64,000 bases of DNA from NCBI GenBank assembly GCA_020086605.1, contig JACBWW010000050.1:4460576-4524575 (forward strand), in the 5' to 3' direction. Made by a program: the position numbers and the translations under genes. The notes under the pieces are model-generated. The model saw nothing but the letters and a program-made list of their open reading frames with translations, ran no database searches and was not told the DNA's origin. This DNA is from Lanius collurio (Eukaryota > Chordata > Aves > Passeriformes > Laniidae). Positions 15,107 through 25,355 of this stretch are shown here, piece after piece. Within the stretch, counting starts at the first letter, position 1. Every line of letters starts with the position of its first letter.

Positions 15107-16064
15107 GTTTTCTTATTGATTTATCTCCTTTACCCAATGCTCTCTCCCCTGCACCGTTGACTTGTTTCCTTAGCAACTCGGCCGATCCCCGTGCACGCCA
15201 CACCTGCAGCTCCACGCTTCCCTCATGGTGCCTTTGACGTGGGGACAGCAATTCCAGACCACGGGGGCATTCCCCAGGCCACCTGGAGCAGGCACTGTGG
15301 GCTAACCCCATGCCTGGAGATGGAGCTCCTTGGCAGGTCTGTTAGGGAGGTGTTCAGCCACCGGGAGATCCCTGCTTTCAGCCGTGACCTTCCTCTTCAC
15401 CTTCCTCCCCAGTCAGAAGCCCAAGCCAGCCCACCCAGAACACCCATCTGGCTAAGGCAGGGAGTGTGCCCAGCTCCAGTCCCTGCAGATGGAGTCACTG
15501 TGCCGATGGGACACTGACACCAGCTCTGCAGGAGGCTGGGTGCAAGACAAATCCCTCCCCAGATGCAGGCAAGGATGGGAGCTATGGAGAGCTCCCCTCC
15601 ATCCCACCACTTCCAGTACCTTCTCCCCACTCCTGGGCAGGCAGAGGGGGAAGGAGCCAGAGGAGTGAGGCCACGTGGGCCTTGGGGAATCCTGCGTTCC
15701 AGTGCCACTAAAAGAGCAGGGGCAACTTAACCCCTGTACATGCCTGCATCATCCAGCCCAGTTTCAACACCTCCTAGAAAGTCATGTCTCCATTTCTCAA
15801 GTCTCCCCATGCTTCCCTGGGGACCTGCTGGTCTGAGGGGCTTTCTCTGCTCCTCAGGTGTCAATGAGAAAAAGCCTCAGTTCCTACACCTGTGGACTTC
15901 ATCTTTCTGTCCCAATCACAGCACAGCTGCCTGTCCTGTGCAGACATGGCATGACAGGAAGAAAGATTCAAATCTTCAACATCCCCACTTAGAATGCCTC
16001 TATCTTCCTCCTCTCAGCTCCACACCACAGTAGGAAAGAGAGCACCTTCCCTCCAAGGCTGTTT

Positions 16065-16225
16065 TCACAGAACCATGCAATGGTTTGGGTTGGAAGGGAC
16101 ATTAAAGGTCATCTGGTTCCATATCCCTGCCATGGGCAGGGACACCTTCCACTAGACCAGGTTGCTCAGAGTCCCATCCCACCAGACCTTGAACAATTCC
16201 AGGGAGTCCACAATCTCTCTGGTCA
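16065..16225 (-). mobile_element. CR1 LINE 3'-end fragment
   Basis: It contains TGGTTTGGGTTGGAAGGGAC, GCCATGGGCAGGGACACCTT and CCACTAGACCAGGTTGCTCA, the characteristic avian CR1 3' end in reverse complement. It lies in CACNA1E intron 1 on the same strand as the gene. Confidence 0.92.
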
Positions 16226-16942
16226 AGTGAGGTTTTTGGTTTCCAAGAAAAAACGAAAGTGCCAAGTAGAGCAAAGCCTGTGATGGCCCCAATTCAACTC
16301 TGGGATTCCCCATCCCCACGGTACCTCCCTGGCTTGTCCCTGAGGACACAAGGGATTTCCCCCCACTGATAAGACTATCCATAGAGCTGTGGTCCCTCCT
16401 GGCTGTCTCTATCTCTGTATCCTGCCACTCAGCACTCCCAGGCCATCCATGCTGGGAGGGGGTGGACAGCAAATGATGTCCAGACCCCAGATCCTCCCAC
16501 TAGGCTTTGAACAGGAGCCAGCTGCCGTGTGCCTTCCACAGAGAGGCTCAGGAGCGTGAACAGAGGCTTGGGTTGTGCTTGTGTCCCTGCACAGCTGGCA
16601 AGGAGCCCCCAGCCTGCCTCAATCCCACCTCACAGACACAGGAGAGCACGCTCACTCTCTGCAGTCACGGCTGTTGCTGCCTATGGCTCCACAGTGCAGT
16701 GGCTGGGTTTCCATCAGGGGTTAAACCGAAGGCAGTGGCAGCCTGGAGTCCAACGGGGCAGAGCTGCCCACACTGCTGCCGCTCCCGTAGGGATGCGAGA
16801 TGCAGGATGTGGGATGCCTGCCTGCCACGTGCAAACAGCTCCATGGAGAAGCGTCTCCTTCTCCCCCACCTCACCCTGGAAATCAAATCTCTCTCCTCTC
16901 CTCCTCCTTCTTTTTTTTTTTTTTTAAACAAAAAAGGACCAC

Positions 16943-17027
16943 ATCATGTGATTTTCCTGCCTTAACATCAGTTTTTTAACTTTGGTTGCCACAGCAACAG
17001 GATGCAACTTGGCATCACCATGACAAC
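16943..17027. promoter_or_regulatory. Candidate regulatory cluster: M-box and two RFX X-box-like sites
   Basis: Within 85 bp of CACNA1E intron 1 are ATCATGTGAT (16943-16952, an E-box of the TCATGTGA M-box type), GTTGCCACAGCAAC (16985-16998, an X-box with perfectly complementary GTTGC and GCAAC arms) and a second X-box-like element on the other strand at 17011-17027 (GTTGTCATGGTGATG). X-boxes bind RFX dimers. The surrounding 16.93-17.06 kb is unusually AT-rich and non-repetitive for this region, which suggests constraint. Binding is not shown. Confidence 0.35.
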
Positions 17028-20000
17028 AGCTGCCTCTGTTTAAATTCACCATCTGACAGGCAGCCTTGCTCTCCCCGGCTGTCAAAAAGATGGACCTGCC
17101 ATTACACCTACTCGCCCCTCCCAAAAAGAAAAACTCCTGAAATCTGATGAATGGAGGGCACAGAAAACAACCTGGGAGGGGTGGGGGTGTGGGGGGAATG
17201 TTCTTGGGGAGTGCAAGGATGGAGCTGCCCAAGGATGGCACGACATGGCGTAGGCTCTTCCCTTGGGAAGGCAAGACCTGCTGGAATCGTGGCTAGGGAA
17301 AAGCCAAGGGGCAGGAGATGCTTGGCCATGGGGGGTGTGACATCAGCAGGGTCCCCAAAGGCACTGCCTATGCAGCATCAGGTCACAGGGAGAGTCATCA
17401 AACAAACAATTCAGTCACTCACGGGTTTGCTTCCCACGGAGCAAAATCCCCCTGACTGCTGGGATGGGGATGTGCCCCAGGGCTCTGAGGGCACTCCAGC
17501 TGCTCTAGGCCAGCCCAACACCAAACTTGGTCCCCAAAGGGGCCGAGATAGATGAAATCCCTCACTGCTGGGAACAGCAAGGTCCTGATGGACATCTCCT
17601 TTCCCTGCCACACTGGGGGTAGGTGCAGTGGACAGCCAGCAGCCAGATGCTGTCCTTGGGGACACGGCCAGAGCCACACAATGTCATCTGGCCTTCTTGG
17701 GGCGGGAGAGGGATCTTATCCAGGTCAAATGTGATTAAGCGAATGAGGAACGGAGCAGATATAGATGAGCTGCAGCCTGTCTCATGTACTAACTGAATTG
17801 GAGCCTTCCAGGCAGCCAAACAAATGAAATCAGGGTGAAAGGCCTGGCCATCAGCAGGAGGAGAAAGCAGGCAGGAGGACACGGCTGAGTTTCCCAAGGA
17901 GAAGGGAAGATGTTCCTACAGCCAAAACAGCAACTGCCCCACAGTTTGGGCCGGACCAGCTTTAAAAGAGCATCTCCAGTGAAGGCAATGCACTGGGCTT
18001 TCCAGTGAGGAACTCGGCAAAGCCTCACCTCCCATGGAGCAGCATCCCAGTCGCAGTTGCTCGTATTACTCCTCCTTCTCCTCCATGCATCATCCCTATT
18101 TACACTGGGACGCCAAACTGCAGAGGCTGCTGGTTATAATTACACAGTTACCCAGCAGATATCCAGGCCTGAATCACCAGATATTTTTAGCCCTATTACC
18201 TAGTCAACTAGAGCTGGATGAAGAAGAGCCTCCACTCCTCCCTGCTCTCCTCTCCAAACCCCGTGGCTTTCCTTGGTGCTGTGCCCACCCTGACCCACAG
18301 CACCAGGACCGGCCCATCACCCTCCCAAGGCCAGCAGCTCCTACTGACCATGGCCAAGATCCAATGCTCTCCTCCCCAAAATACCCTTGCCCAGGAGCAG
18401 TGCCATGGGCTTCAGGCCAGGCAGCTGAGGTACTCTCATGGTCTTCCTGGCCCTACCAAAAATCTGCCAGTGCCAGGTTACAACTACAAGGATGGGAACA
18501 GCTCACCCAACCAACCTGACCAAACACATCCCCAAAAGGCCTTGCCCATTCCCAAGCCCTCAAAACTCCAGTGGTGCAGAGGAACATCCAGGGTGGATGA
18601 GTTTTTCTTAGAAAGAGATGGCAGCCAGGCGGGGGATAGGCAGGAACGTTCAGCTCCCGCGCCTGGAGCACGCCTGTTCCCAGCACTCACATGGGAATAT
18701 GTCACTTACTTCGAGAAAAAAAATACAAAATGAGCCCATCTCCCTCATGCATTGCAAATTCCAGGGGAGAATAATGCTGGGGAGTTTTGCTCGCATGGTG
18801 GTGGAGCTCCAGTCTCTAGGAGACAGCGGCTGCCTGGAGATGAGACATCACACCGGCACGGGACCCCAGCCCACGCCGGGAGTGCCGGGCCAGCAGCAGC
18901 ACCCCAGCTCCTTTCTAGCTCCCCACAAAAGCCATAAAAACACATGAATAATTTAGCACATTCTGGAAAAGCAGGCGGCCGGCCTGGCTGCTGCCCTGCA
19001 GGGCTCCGCGCTGAGCCACCACGTCCCCGAGCTCGCCACCGCACCAGCACTCCTGCAGCCACACGCCCAGTGAGTGCTGCCAGGAGGGGCAGATTCAGGG
19101 ATGCCATGGGGAATTCAGCCCCTCCAAGCTGGCTCTTCATGCCCAGGTCACCCCCTCGAGCCTGGAGATGTCACAGCTCCCCAGGCAGGACCAGTTCTGC
19201 TTGGCAGAGGCTTGACCTGACGTGTCGGAGCCGCAAAGGGACAATTCCCCTGCGATGTTCTGCAGGGTGGGTGAGCTGTCCTGCATCCCCAGGCCTCACC
19301 GGAGGCTTTCCCCAAGGTACCTGTTGTGCCAAACCATGGCATTGCTGCCTGGCACCAGGGAAAGCTCTCCCATGCCCACCAGAGGGGCTGGGAACTCAAC
19401 CAACAAGTTGCAGGGAGAGAAAGCGTCAGCAGCGAGAGCTGCATGGAATCACTGCTGCAGAACACGGCACAGGGAGGCTCCTACAGCCAAAGCGTGGCCA
19501 CACTGAAGTTCTGGGGCTCAGATCCTCCATGGGGGCAAAGCCCAGGAAATGTCTCAGGGGGCAGCAGGCATCGAGCTCAGGGTGGTGTGGGGCCAAGAGC
19601 CGTGGTGCTGGGCAGCAGCCAAGGCACCCAGGGGCACCCACAGGGAGGGTAGGAGGAGAGAGATGTGCGTGGGGAGGCGTGAAAGGATGGAGGAACAGGG
19701 GAAGGAGCGGGGGAGATCTGCACCTTCCACCCCGCCCTAGGAGAGGGGTCCCTGGGATAAAATCACAGCTCCCCAAAAAGGGCCACAGGGCACAGCCAGA
19801 GGTTTCCAACATCCTTCCCTCTGCCGCAGGGAGGGGGCAGCCAGTTCCCAGAGCCACCATGGGGGCCGGGGGCTGCAGGGCGAGGATGGCTGTGCCCCTG
19901 CCAGGCACAATCTGCAGCGAAGAGGGCACATACAGGAGGGACAGAGCCACCACCCAGCAGGGACTGGAGATTTATGGTCTCCCAGGCAGCTCCAGGTGGG

Positions 20001-20388
20001 GTGGGGTGACAAAACTCCACAAGACATCGAGGCATGGAAAAAAGGCCACTACCCCCCACCTCCCCAGGCACACACAGAGAGCATCCCAAAGCATGCAGGG
20101 TTCATCTGGGATCAGAGCTCCCCACCTCGCCACCATGGAGGGCTAATAAATCCAAGCCTCAGGAGGGGCTGGGGGGCTCCCTGGGGGAAGAAAGAGCTTG
20201 GCTCCTATCAGGAGCAGACAGGGAGCCGAGGACAGAAGGGGAAGCAGCAACAGGGTGAGGAGAGCATCCCCAGGGGCCGGGGCACCCCTCTCCGCACGCC
20301 TTACCTGCCCGATAGTGCCACACGCACGTGTCCTGGGCGGCCACCAAGGCAAATCCGGGCAGTGGGGGGGGGCTCGCAGAGGGTGCAG

Positions 20389-20397
20389 AAAGGATAT
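20389..20397 (-). other. U12-type 5' splice site
   Basis: The sense strand reads ATATCCTTT, a perfect match to the AT-AC class 5' splice-site consensus recognised by U11 and U6atac snRNAs. It follows ...GACTGGCC of exon 1. Confidence 0.95.
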
Positions 20398-20663
20398 GGC
20401 CAGTCGATGAGCTTCTTGGCGTATTTCCTGACTATATTCTCTTCCCCAAAGAGAAAGAGCGATCTGTTGACGGTGAAGCAGTTCTGCCGGACGGGGATGG
20501 GGTTGTACAGAGCCATAGTCCGGGCTCTCTGCGCTTTGGTTTGCTTGAAGGCTCCCGGGCTCCCTCCCGCAGGGGCAGGAGCTCCTTGCCGGCTCCGGTT
20601 CTGGTCGGAGCCCCCATCTCCGGAGCCCAGCCTGCCGGCCACTGCCTCCCCAAAGCGAGCCAT
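20398..20663 (-). CDS. CACNA1E: CACNA1E coding exon 1 (canonical start): cytoplasmic N-terminus
   Basis: This exon encodes residues 1-89 of the Cav2.3 alpha-1E subunit. The opening MARFGEAV, the Ser/Gly/Pro-rich linker, and [20 protein letters not shown] followed by [20 protein letters not shown] are the recognised N-terminus of alpha-1E. The [15 protein letters not shown] block is conserved across Cav2 channels, and this N-terminal region is known to take part in G-protein beta-gamma inhibition. The start ATG at 20663-20661 has a strong context (A at -3, G at +4). The exon ends with CC of Pro89 before ATATCCTTT. A convincing 3' splice site lies one base upstream of the ATG, so this exon may also be used as an internal exon. 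If intron 1 were retained, translation would stop about 35 residues later. Confidence 0.97.
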
Positions 20664-21450
20664 CCTGGAAGAAAACACACAGGTGAGCCAAAGCAGCAGC
20701 ACCGAGGCGGCGGAGGGGGGGTGGGGGTGCGGTGGGAGAGAAGAGGGAGGGGGTTGCGGGGCGCAGTCCCAACCACAGCCCCCTCCTCCTCTCCGGGTGA
20801 TGCTCAGCTCCGTCTCTCCTCCATCCCTCCGGGGAGCAGGGACCCGCGTGGAGGAGAGGAGGCAACGTGCAACACTGGCTCAGCGCCTCGGGCACGGCAC
20901 GGGGGGCAGCCGAGCCTCCGGCCCCCCAGAACGGCCCCCGGGCAGCAGGGCGGGCAGCGAGCCCTCCTCCGTGCTCCACGGAGGCCGCTCGGTCCCTAAG
21001 CACCTTCCCGCACGAAGCAAGGGGTTAAGCCCAGCCACATCCTCCCCACCGCTCTGCCTGCAAGCCCGAAGCAGCCCCTTTTAACCCCCCCCCCGCCGCA
21101 GGGCGAGCAGGCACGGGAAGGGCAGCGATCCAGGTCCTTCCAGCTACCCCCTCGCAAAGGAAGACACAATTCGGAACAGCACCCAGCGCAGCCGCCGCGG
21201 CCGGGGGAACAGGTTGCAGCGTGGTCCAGCCTAGTTGGAGCCAAGTGTCCAACTCCTTCCTCCCGACTCCATCTTCAGCATCCTGCGGGAGCCTGGCCGC
21301 CCATCTGCCGGCTCGCTGGGGCCGCGGGCGGAGGGCTGAGCCCCCGGGCAGGCACCTGCGGCGGCAGGGATGCCCAGCCCTTCGCTGCCAGGGCAGGAGC
21401 ACGCAAGGCGACGTCGGCTTCCCGCAGGAGCCGGGCCACAAAATTAAAGG
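20664..21450 (-). promoter_or_regulatory. CpG-rich candidate promoter and leader of CACNA1E
   Basis: The sequence upstream of exon 1 is GC- and CpG-rich with no recognised interspersed repeat, like many neuronal-gene promoters. On the sense strand a run of ten G (21094-21085) is followed directly by TTAAAA (21084-21079), a weak TATA-like element that would place initiation near 21050. A six-codon upstream ORF (MEERRS, 20824-20804) would lie in the leader. If the acceptor beside the ATG is used instead, the part nearest exon 1 is intron. No start site can be fixed from sequence alone. Confidence 0.5.
20665..20700 (-). other. Candidate 3' splice site just upstream of the canonical CACNA1E ATG
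   Basis: The sense strand reads CTGTGTGTTTTCTTCCAG followed by G and the ATG. It has a good polypyrimidine tract, a CAG end and a CTCAC branch-like motif about 20 bases upstream. A site this good is not required if the exon is only ever a first exon. It would allow splicing from an upstream exon in the correct phase. Confidence 0.6.
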
Positions 21451-22585
21451 CTGCCGCGCCTCTGCAGCTCGGGGACAGCTCGGTTTAATGAAGTCAGTGG
21501 CAACACAGGCGCACACAAGCGAGCACACACACGCACAACACGCCCGGCTCGCTCCCTCGCTCCATCCAGTGCGTTCTTTTGGCAAGCACGGGAGCTGCCG
21601 CAAAGGAAAATCAGAGGCGAGGGGTGGGTCTGAAGGGAACAAAGGCAATGGGGGAGCCCCCACCCTGCCAGAAGCACACATACCCCCCCGCCCTGGCTGC
21701 AGAGGGCTTTCCAGCACACGGGTGCTCCTAGGTGAGTGGCTAAATTGGGGAGCAAGGGGAGGGGCTCCCCTCCCGGCATCCCACCCCACCCCGCACCGAG
21801 CATCTCTCTCTGGCCACATGCATCATCCTCCCCCCGGTCCCTGGGACACTTCCAGGCTCCCGGCTCCCCTCCGGAGCCGCCCGATGCCAGCGGGTGCCCG
21901 GGGAGAGCCCTCCTGCTCCCTCGCATACAGATGAGCCTCCACACCTCGGTATCTTCCTTTTGACACACGACGTTGTCTGGAAGAAACAGCGGCTCATCCA
22001 AGAGGTGTAAACAACCCGGGCTAGATGTGTCCCTGCAGCAGCTGCTATAGGGGGGTGTCTCTGACCCTGTTACCCCCCCCCTCGGTACCCCACTAAGGGC
22101 AGGAGACTGCAGACACTGCTGATGCTACAGCCATGCGTGTGCCAAGGTCACCCAGTGACACCCGGGGGCCCCCGGGCTGGGCTGTGCTCCAGTGGGGAGG
22201 GGCTGCCTGCCCACCCAGCCACCTTTGGGGAGCCCACCCTGCCCCCCTGGCACACACAGGGTACCCTCAGACCCCCAGGGGTGTCCCCAAGTCCTCTGTA
22301 GCCACCGGGCAGGGCACAGCACACAGCACACCCTGTGAGCTGCTCACACGCAGGGTCCCCTACCCCTCCCGCTGGACCCTGAGGCCACAGAGCTCCCCAG
22401 GGCCTGTGACACTGCCTGCCTTTCCCACAGGCAGAACACCCATGGCTCCAGCCAGCAGCACAAGTCACCCTGTGTCCCTGTCACGCTCTTCACTTGTCCA
22501 CCCCACCAAGAACCTGCTCTGCAAGCACAGTGGCCTCTGCCCTGTCCCTCACACCTGGCTGTGGGGCAGCCAGGAATGCTTGAGG

Positions 22586-22614
22586 CACTTAAATTAAAAA
22601 AAAAAAAAAAAAAA
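22586..22614. repeat. Poly-A tract
   Basis: AAATT is followed by about twenty A and then an A-rich stretch. It may be the tail of an old retroelement insertion or a simple repeat; no element body is recognised beside it. Confidence 0.8.
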
Positions 22615-24074
22615 AGAAACAAAAAACACCACAAGCTCTTAATAACATAAATCATTAACTCACTTGGGCCAGGGCTTGTCCGTCAGTGCAGCCTGGCAAC
22701 ACCTGACCAGGGACTTCCCCACTCTGCAGGCACTACAGTGGCTGAAGGGCCACAGGGCTCATTTTTTGGCCCAGGCTCTCATGGGTGCATTGCCAGGAGC
22801 CCTTGGGCTGGCTGGGTGGTGAAGAGGAAGGACCAGGTCCTCCTCAGGAAAATAACAGAGGAGTGTTTGAAAAAAGGGTTGTGGAATCATTGCCCCAACC
22901 TCAGCCAGGCACCAAGAGCCCACCAAGTCTCCACAACACCCAGCTGCTGCATCCCTTCTTAACTCTCTCCTTCCAATTATCTTTATAGCCAAAGTGGGTT
23001 ACCTGGGGGGGTTTTAACAAGTCCTCGGCTGCCTTGCTACCACCCTGCAGCACAGATTGGAGCAGGGTGCACAAATCTCTCCCAAAACACTTCCCAGGCT
23101 GCCAGCCAGAGTGCCCCTGGGTTTTCATTCCATTAACAACAGGCAAGGAGGTGGCCACAGCAGCTACTGACTAAATACAGTCCCTTCGATTCAGCCCCAG
23201 CAAGACACTGCCCTAAACAAATCAATTATTATTTGTGGCTCACCCCACCTCCTCCTCCTCACCACGCAGCAGCAGCGATGCCGCTCTTCCCACCTTTCAG
23301 CCCTTTAAGCCACTGTTAATTAAGCCCGAGGCTGGGCCGATTGCCAGGAGCACATCCTCAGCCTTGCAGAGCTCCTGCTTCTGCTCCCCTCAGCCCTCTC
23401 CCATCCTCACCTGCACAGCAAGGCCCCACCCAGCCAAAATGTTCAGGCTCTGTGTGGTACCCAGAGTCTGAGGAGGATGGGGAAGGATGGACCCTGCACT
23501 GCCCCTGCGTGGCTCAGAGCAAAAGGCTGAGGGGGAGGAAGGCAGCCTTCCTCCTCTGTTCCCTCAAAGCAGGGATGCAGCCCTTACCTGGATGCTTCTG
23601 CTGGGGCACCAGGCCCTCCCCTGAACCCGGAGTTTGCTCTCGCCTGTGCTCTGCGTTCACTGATGCAGAGCAGAGTGCGGGATGACCCCACTGGGAGCCT
23701 TGCTCCTGCTCAGACGGTGCTACAGGATGGGATATTTATGAGAAAGCAGCTCCTTAAGAGAAGATTGAGAGCCAAAAGAAAAAAAAAGTCTCTGGCTATG
23801 CCAAGAGATGCAGGCTCTGTTTCCCAGGATGTTTATTGCCGTTCTCATCTTGACCCTCACCCAGCACTCTGGGATCTGTGAGTCAGGGAGAAGTGTGGCT
23901 GATGCCCACATGATTCAACATGGCACAGGGATGCAGAGCCAGCTCTGTGGGGCTGTTTGGGTTTTTGTGAATGGAGGAAATGAGAGAAGACGGGGAACAG
24001 CGGGTGCCAGGACAGGAAGACGCTCAGGATGCACTTGGTTTTGCGGAGACAGGCTAACACTCCTCCGGTCTTGA

Positions 24075-24472
24075 GCACAACTCTGAGGAGGGGCAGCTGA
24101 GGGGGGGCTCAGCCTGGAGAAAAGGAGGCCCAGGGGAGATATTATTGCTCCTGAAAGGAAGCTATAGAAAGGTGAGGGTTGGTCTTTTCTGTTAGGCATC
24201 AAGTGACAGGACAAGAGGAAACAGCTTCAAGTCACACCAGGGGATGTTGGGGTTAAATATTGGGAAAGGTGCCTTCTCCAAAAGGGTTGTCCAGCCCTGG
24301 CACAAGCAGCCAAGGGAAGTGGTGGAGTCACCATCCCTGGAGGGGTTAGAAAGGTGTGTAGATGTGGCACTTGGGGACATGGCTGGGTGGTGGCCTGGGC
24401 AGTGCTGGGTTAACGGACTCAATGAGTTTAGACGCCTTTTCCAACCTAAATGATTCCCAGTTCCATGATTCT
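24075..24472 (+). mobile_element. CR1 LINE fragment, 3' part
   Basis: In sense orientation it shows GGGCTCAGCCTGGAGAAAAG, then GACAAGAGGAAACAGCTTCA, the GTGGTGGAGTCACCATCCCT segment, and a 3' end TTCCATGATTCT. This is about 400 bp of CR1, immediately left of a CpG-rich patch. Confidence 0.92.
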
Positions 24473-24539
24473 CCCACCAATATTGCCATTCAAGCCCCCT
24501 CCTGGCTTTTCCCCCACGTCTCCCAGCCACGCCACCAGC

Positions 24540-24850
24540 CCTGCACGGCAGGACATCACCGGAGACACGGGGCTGTCCCCTCCCGGGTGATCCCGAGCCC
24601 CTGTGTCACATCCCCCCGGCGGGGCCGCTGCCGCCGCTCCGGCATTGCCATCTAGTGGCAGCTGTCCCCTCCCTGCGCCCCCCCAGGCTCGGACAGCAGC
24701 CCGGGCTCCCCCCGGCCGGGCTCCCCCCGCCCGCCCCTTCCCGCGGGGTGCTTGGGTCAGGCGCAACTCCCCGCGCAGTTCCCGCATCCCTGCGCGCTCC
24801 TCCTGCTCAGCCCGGGCGCCCCAAAATCTCCTACCTGTGCATTACTGGGC
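24540..24850. other. CpG-rich patch with a CTCF-like motif
   Basis: Dense CpG dinucleotides lie between two CR1 fragments. It contains the CTCF-like sequence at 24645-24658. No open frame here has coding character. It could be a boundary element or a minor promoter. Confidence 0.5.
24645..24658 (-). promoter_or_regulatory. Candidate CTCF site
   Basis: The plus strand reads TTGCCATCTAGTGG, matching 13 of 14 positions of the CTCF core SYGCCMYCTRSTGG; the mismatch is the outermost base. The motif is forward on the minus strand, the CACNA1E strand. One imperfect match in 64 kb can occur by chance, but the CpG-rich setting raises its plausibility. Confidence 0.4.
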
Positions 24851-24965
24851 ACGGGCACCAAAAATCCCGGGAAACAGCGCTAAAAGCATCCTCTGCCAAG
24901 CCCCGGGGAGCTCAGAAAGCCAGAGGCTGCTCCTCATCTTGGAGGGAGCACCAGGCAGGGGACAG

Positions 24966-25355
24966 GTTCCTGAGGAGAAGCTGGGAGTATTCAGCCTGGA
25001 GAAGAGAAGGTTCCTGGGAGAGTTTAGAGCCCCTTCCAGCACCTAAAGGGGCTCAAGAGAGCTGGAGAGGGACTGGGGACAAGGGATGGAGGGACAGGAA
25101 AAGCAGAATGTATTCAAGCTGACAGAGGGCAGGGTGAAATGGGATATTAGGAAGATATTCTTGACTGTGAGAGACACCTGCATAGGTTGCCCAGGGAAGC
25201 TGTGGCTGCCCCATCCCTGGAAATGTTCTGTGGCTGGGTCAGATGGGGTTTGAAGCAACCTGGCATAGTGGAAGATGTCCCTGTCCACGGCAGAGGGGTT
25301 GGAGCAGAAGATCTCTGAGGTGCCTTCAAACCCAAACCATTTTATGACTCTAATG
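24966..25355 (+). mobile_element. CR1 LINE fragment, 3' part
   Basis: It contains TATTCAGCCTGGAGAAGAGA, GGGATATTAGGAAGATATTC, GTTGCCCAGGGAAGCTGTGG and ends near CCATTTTATGACTCTAATGC. It is a separate insertion from the one at 24.1-24.5 kb, in the same orientation. Confidence 0.9.

Noticed and set aside
18944..20146. A 400-codon open frame on the plus strand
   Set aside because: It runs through CACNA1E intron 1, is dominated by Arg, Pro, Gly and Ser as GC-rich chance frames are, has no recognised domain and overlaps long frames in other phases.
20290..20397. Open frame continuing past exon 1 (about 35 residues after Pro89)
   Set aside because: This is intron 1 read-through; the perfect ATATCCTTT site and in-frame exon 2 show the true junction.
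19996..21084. A 362-codon open frame on the plus strand opposite CACNA1E exon 1
   Set aside because: It is antisense to a clear coding exon and CpG-rich leader; the openness reflects scarcity of AT-rich stop codons.
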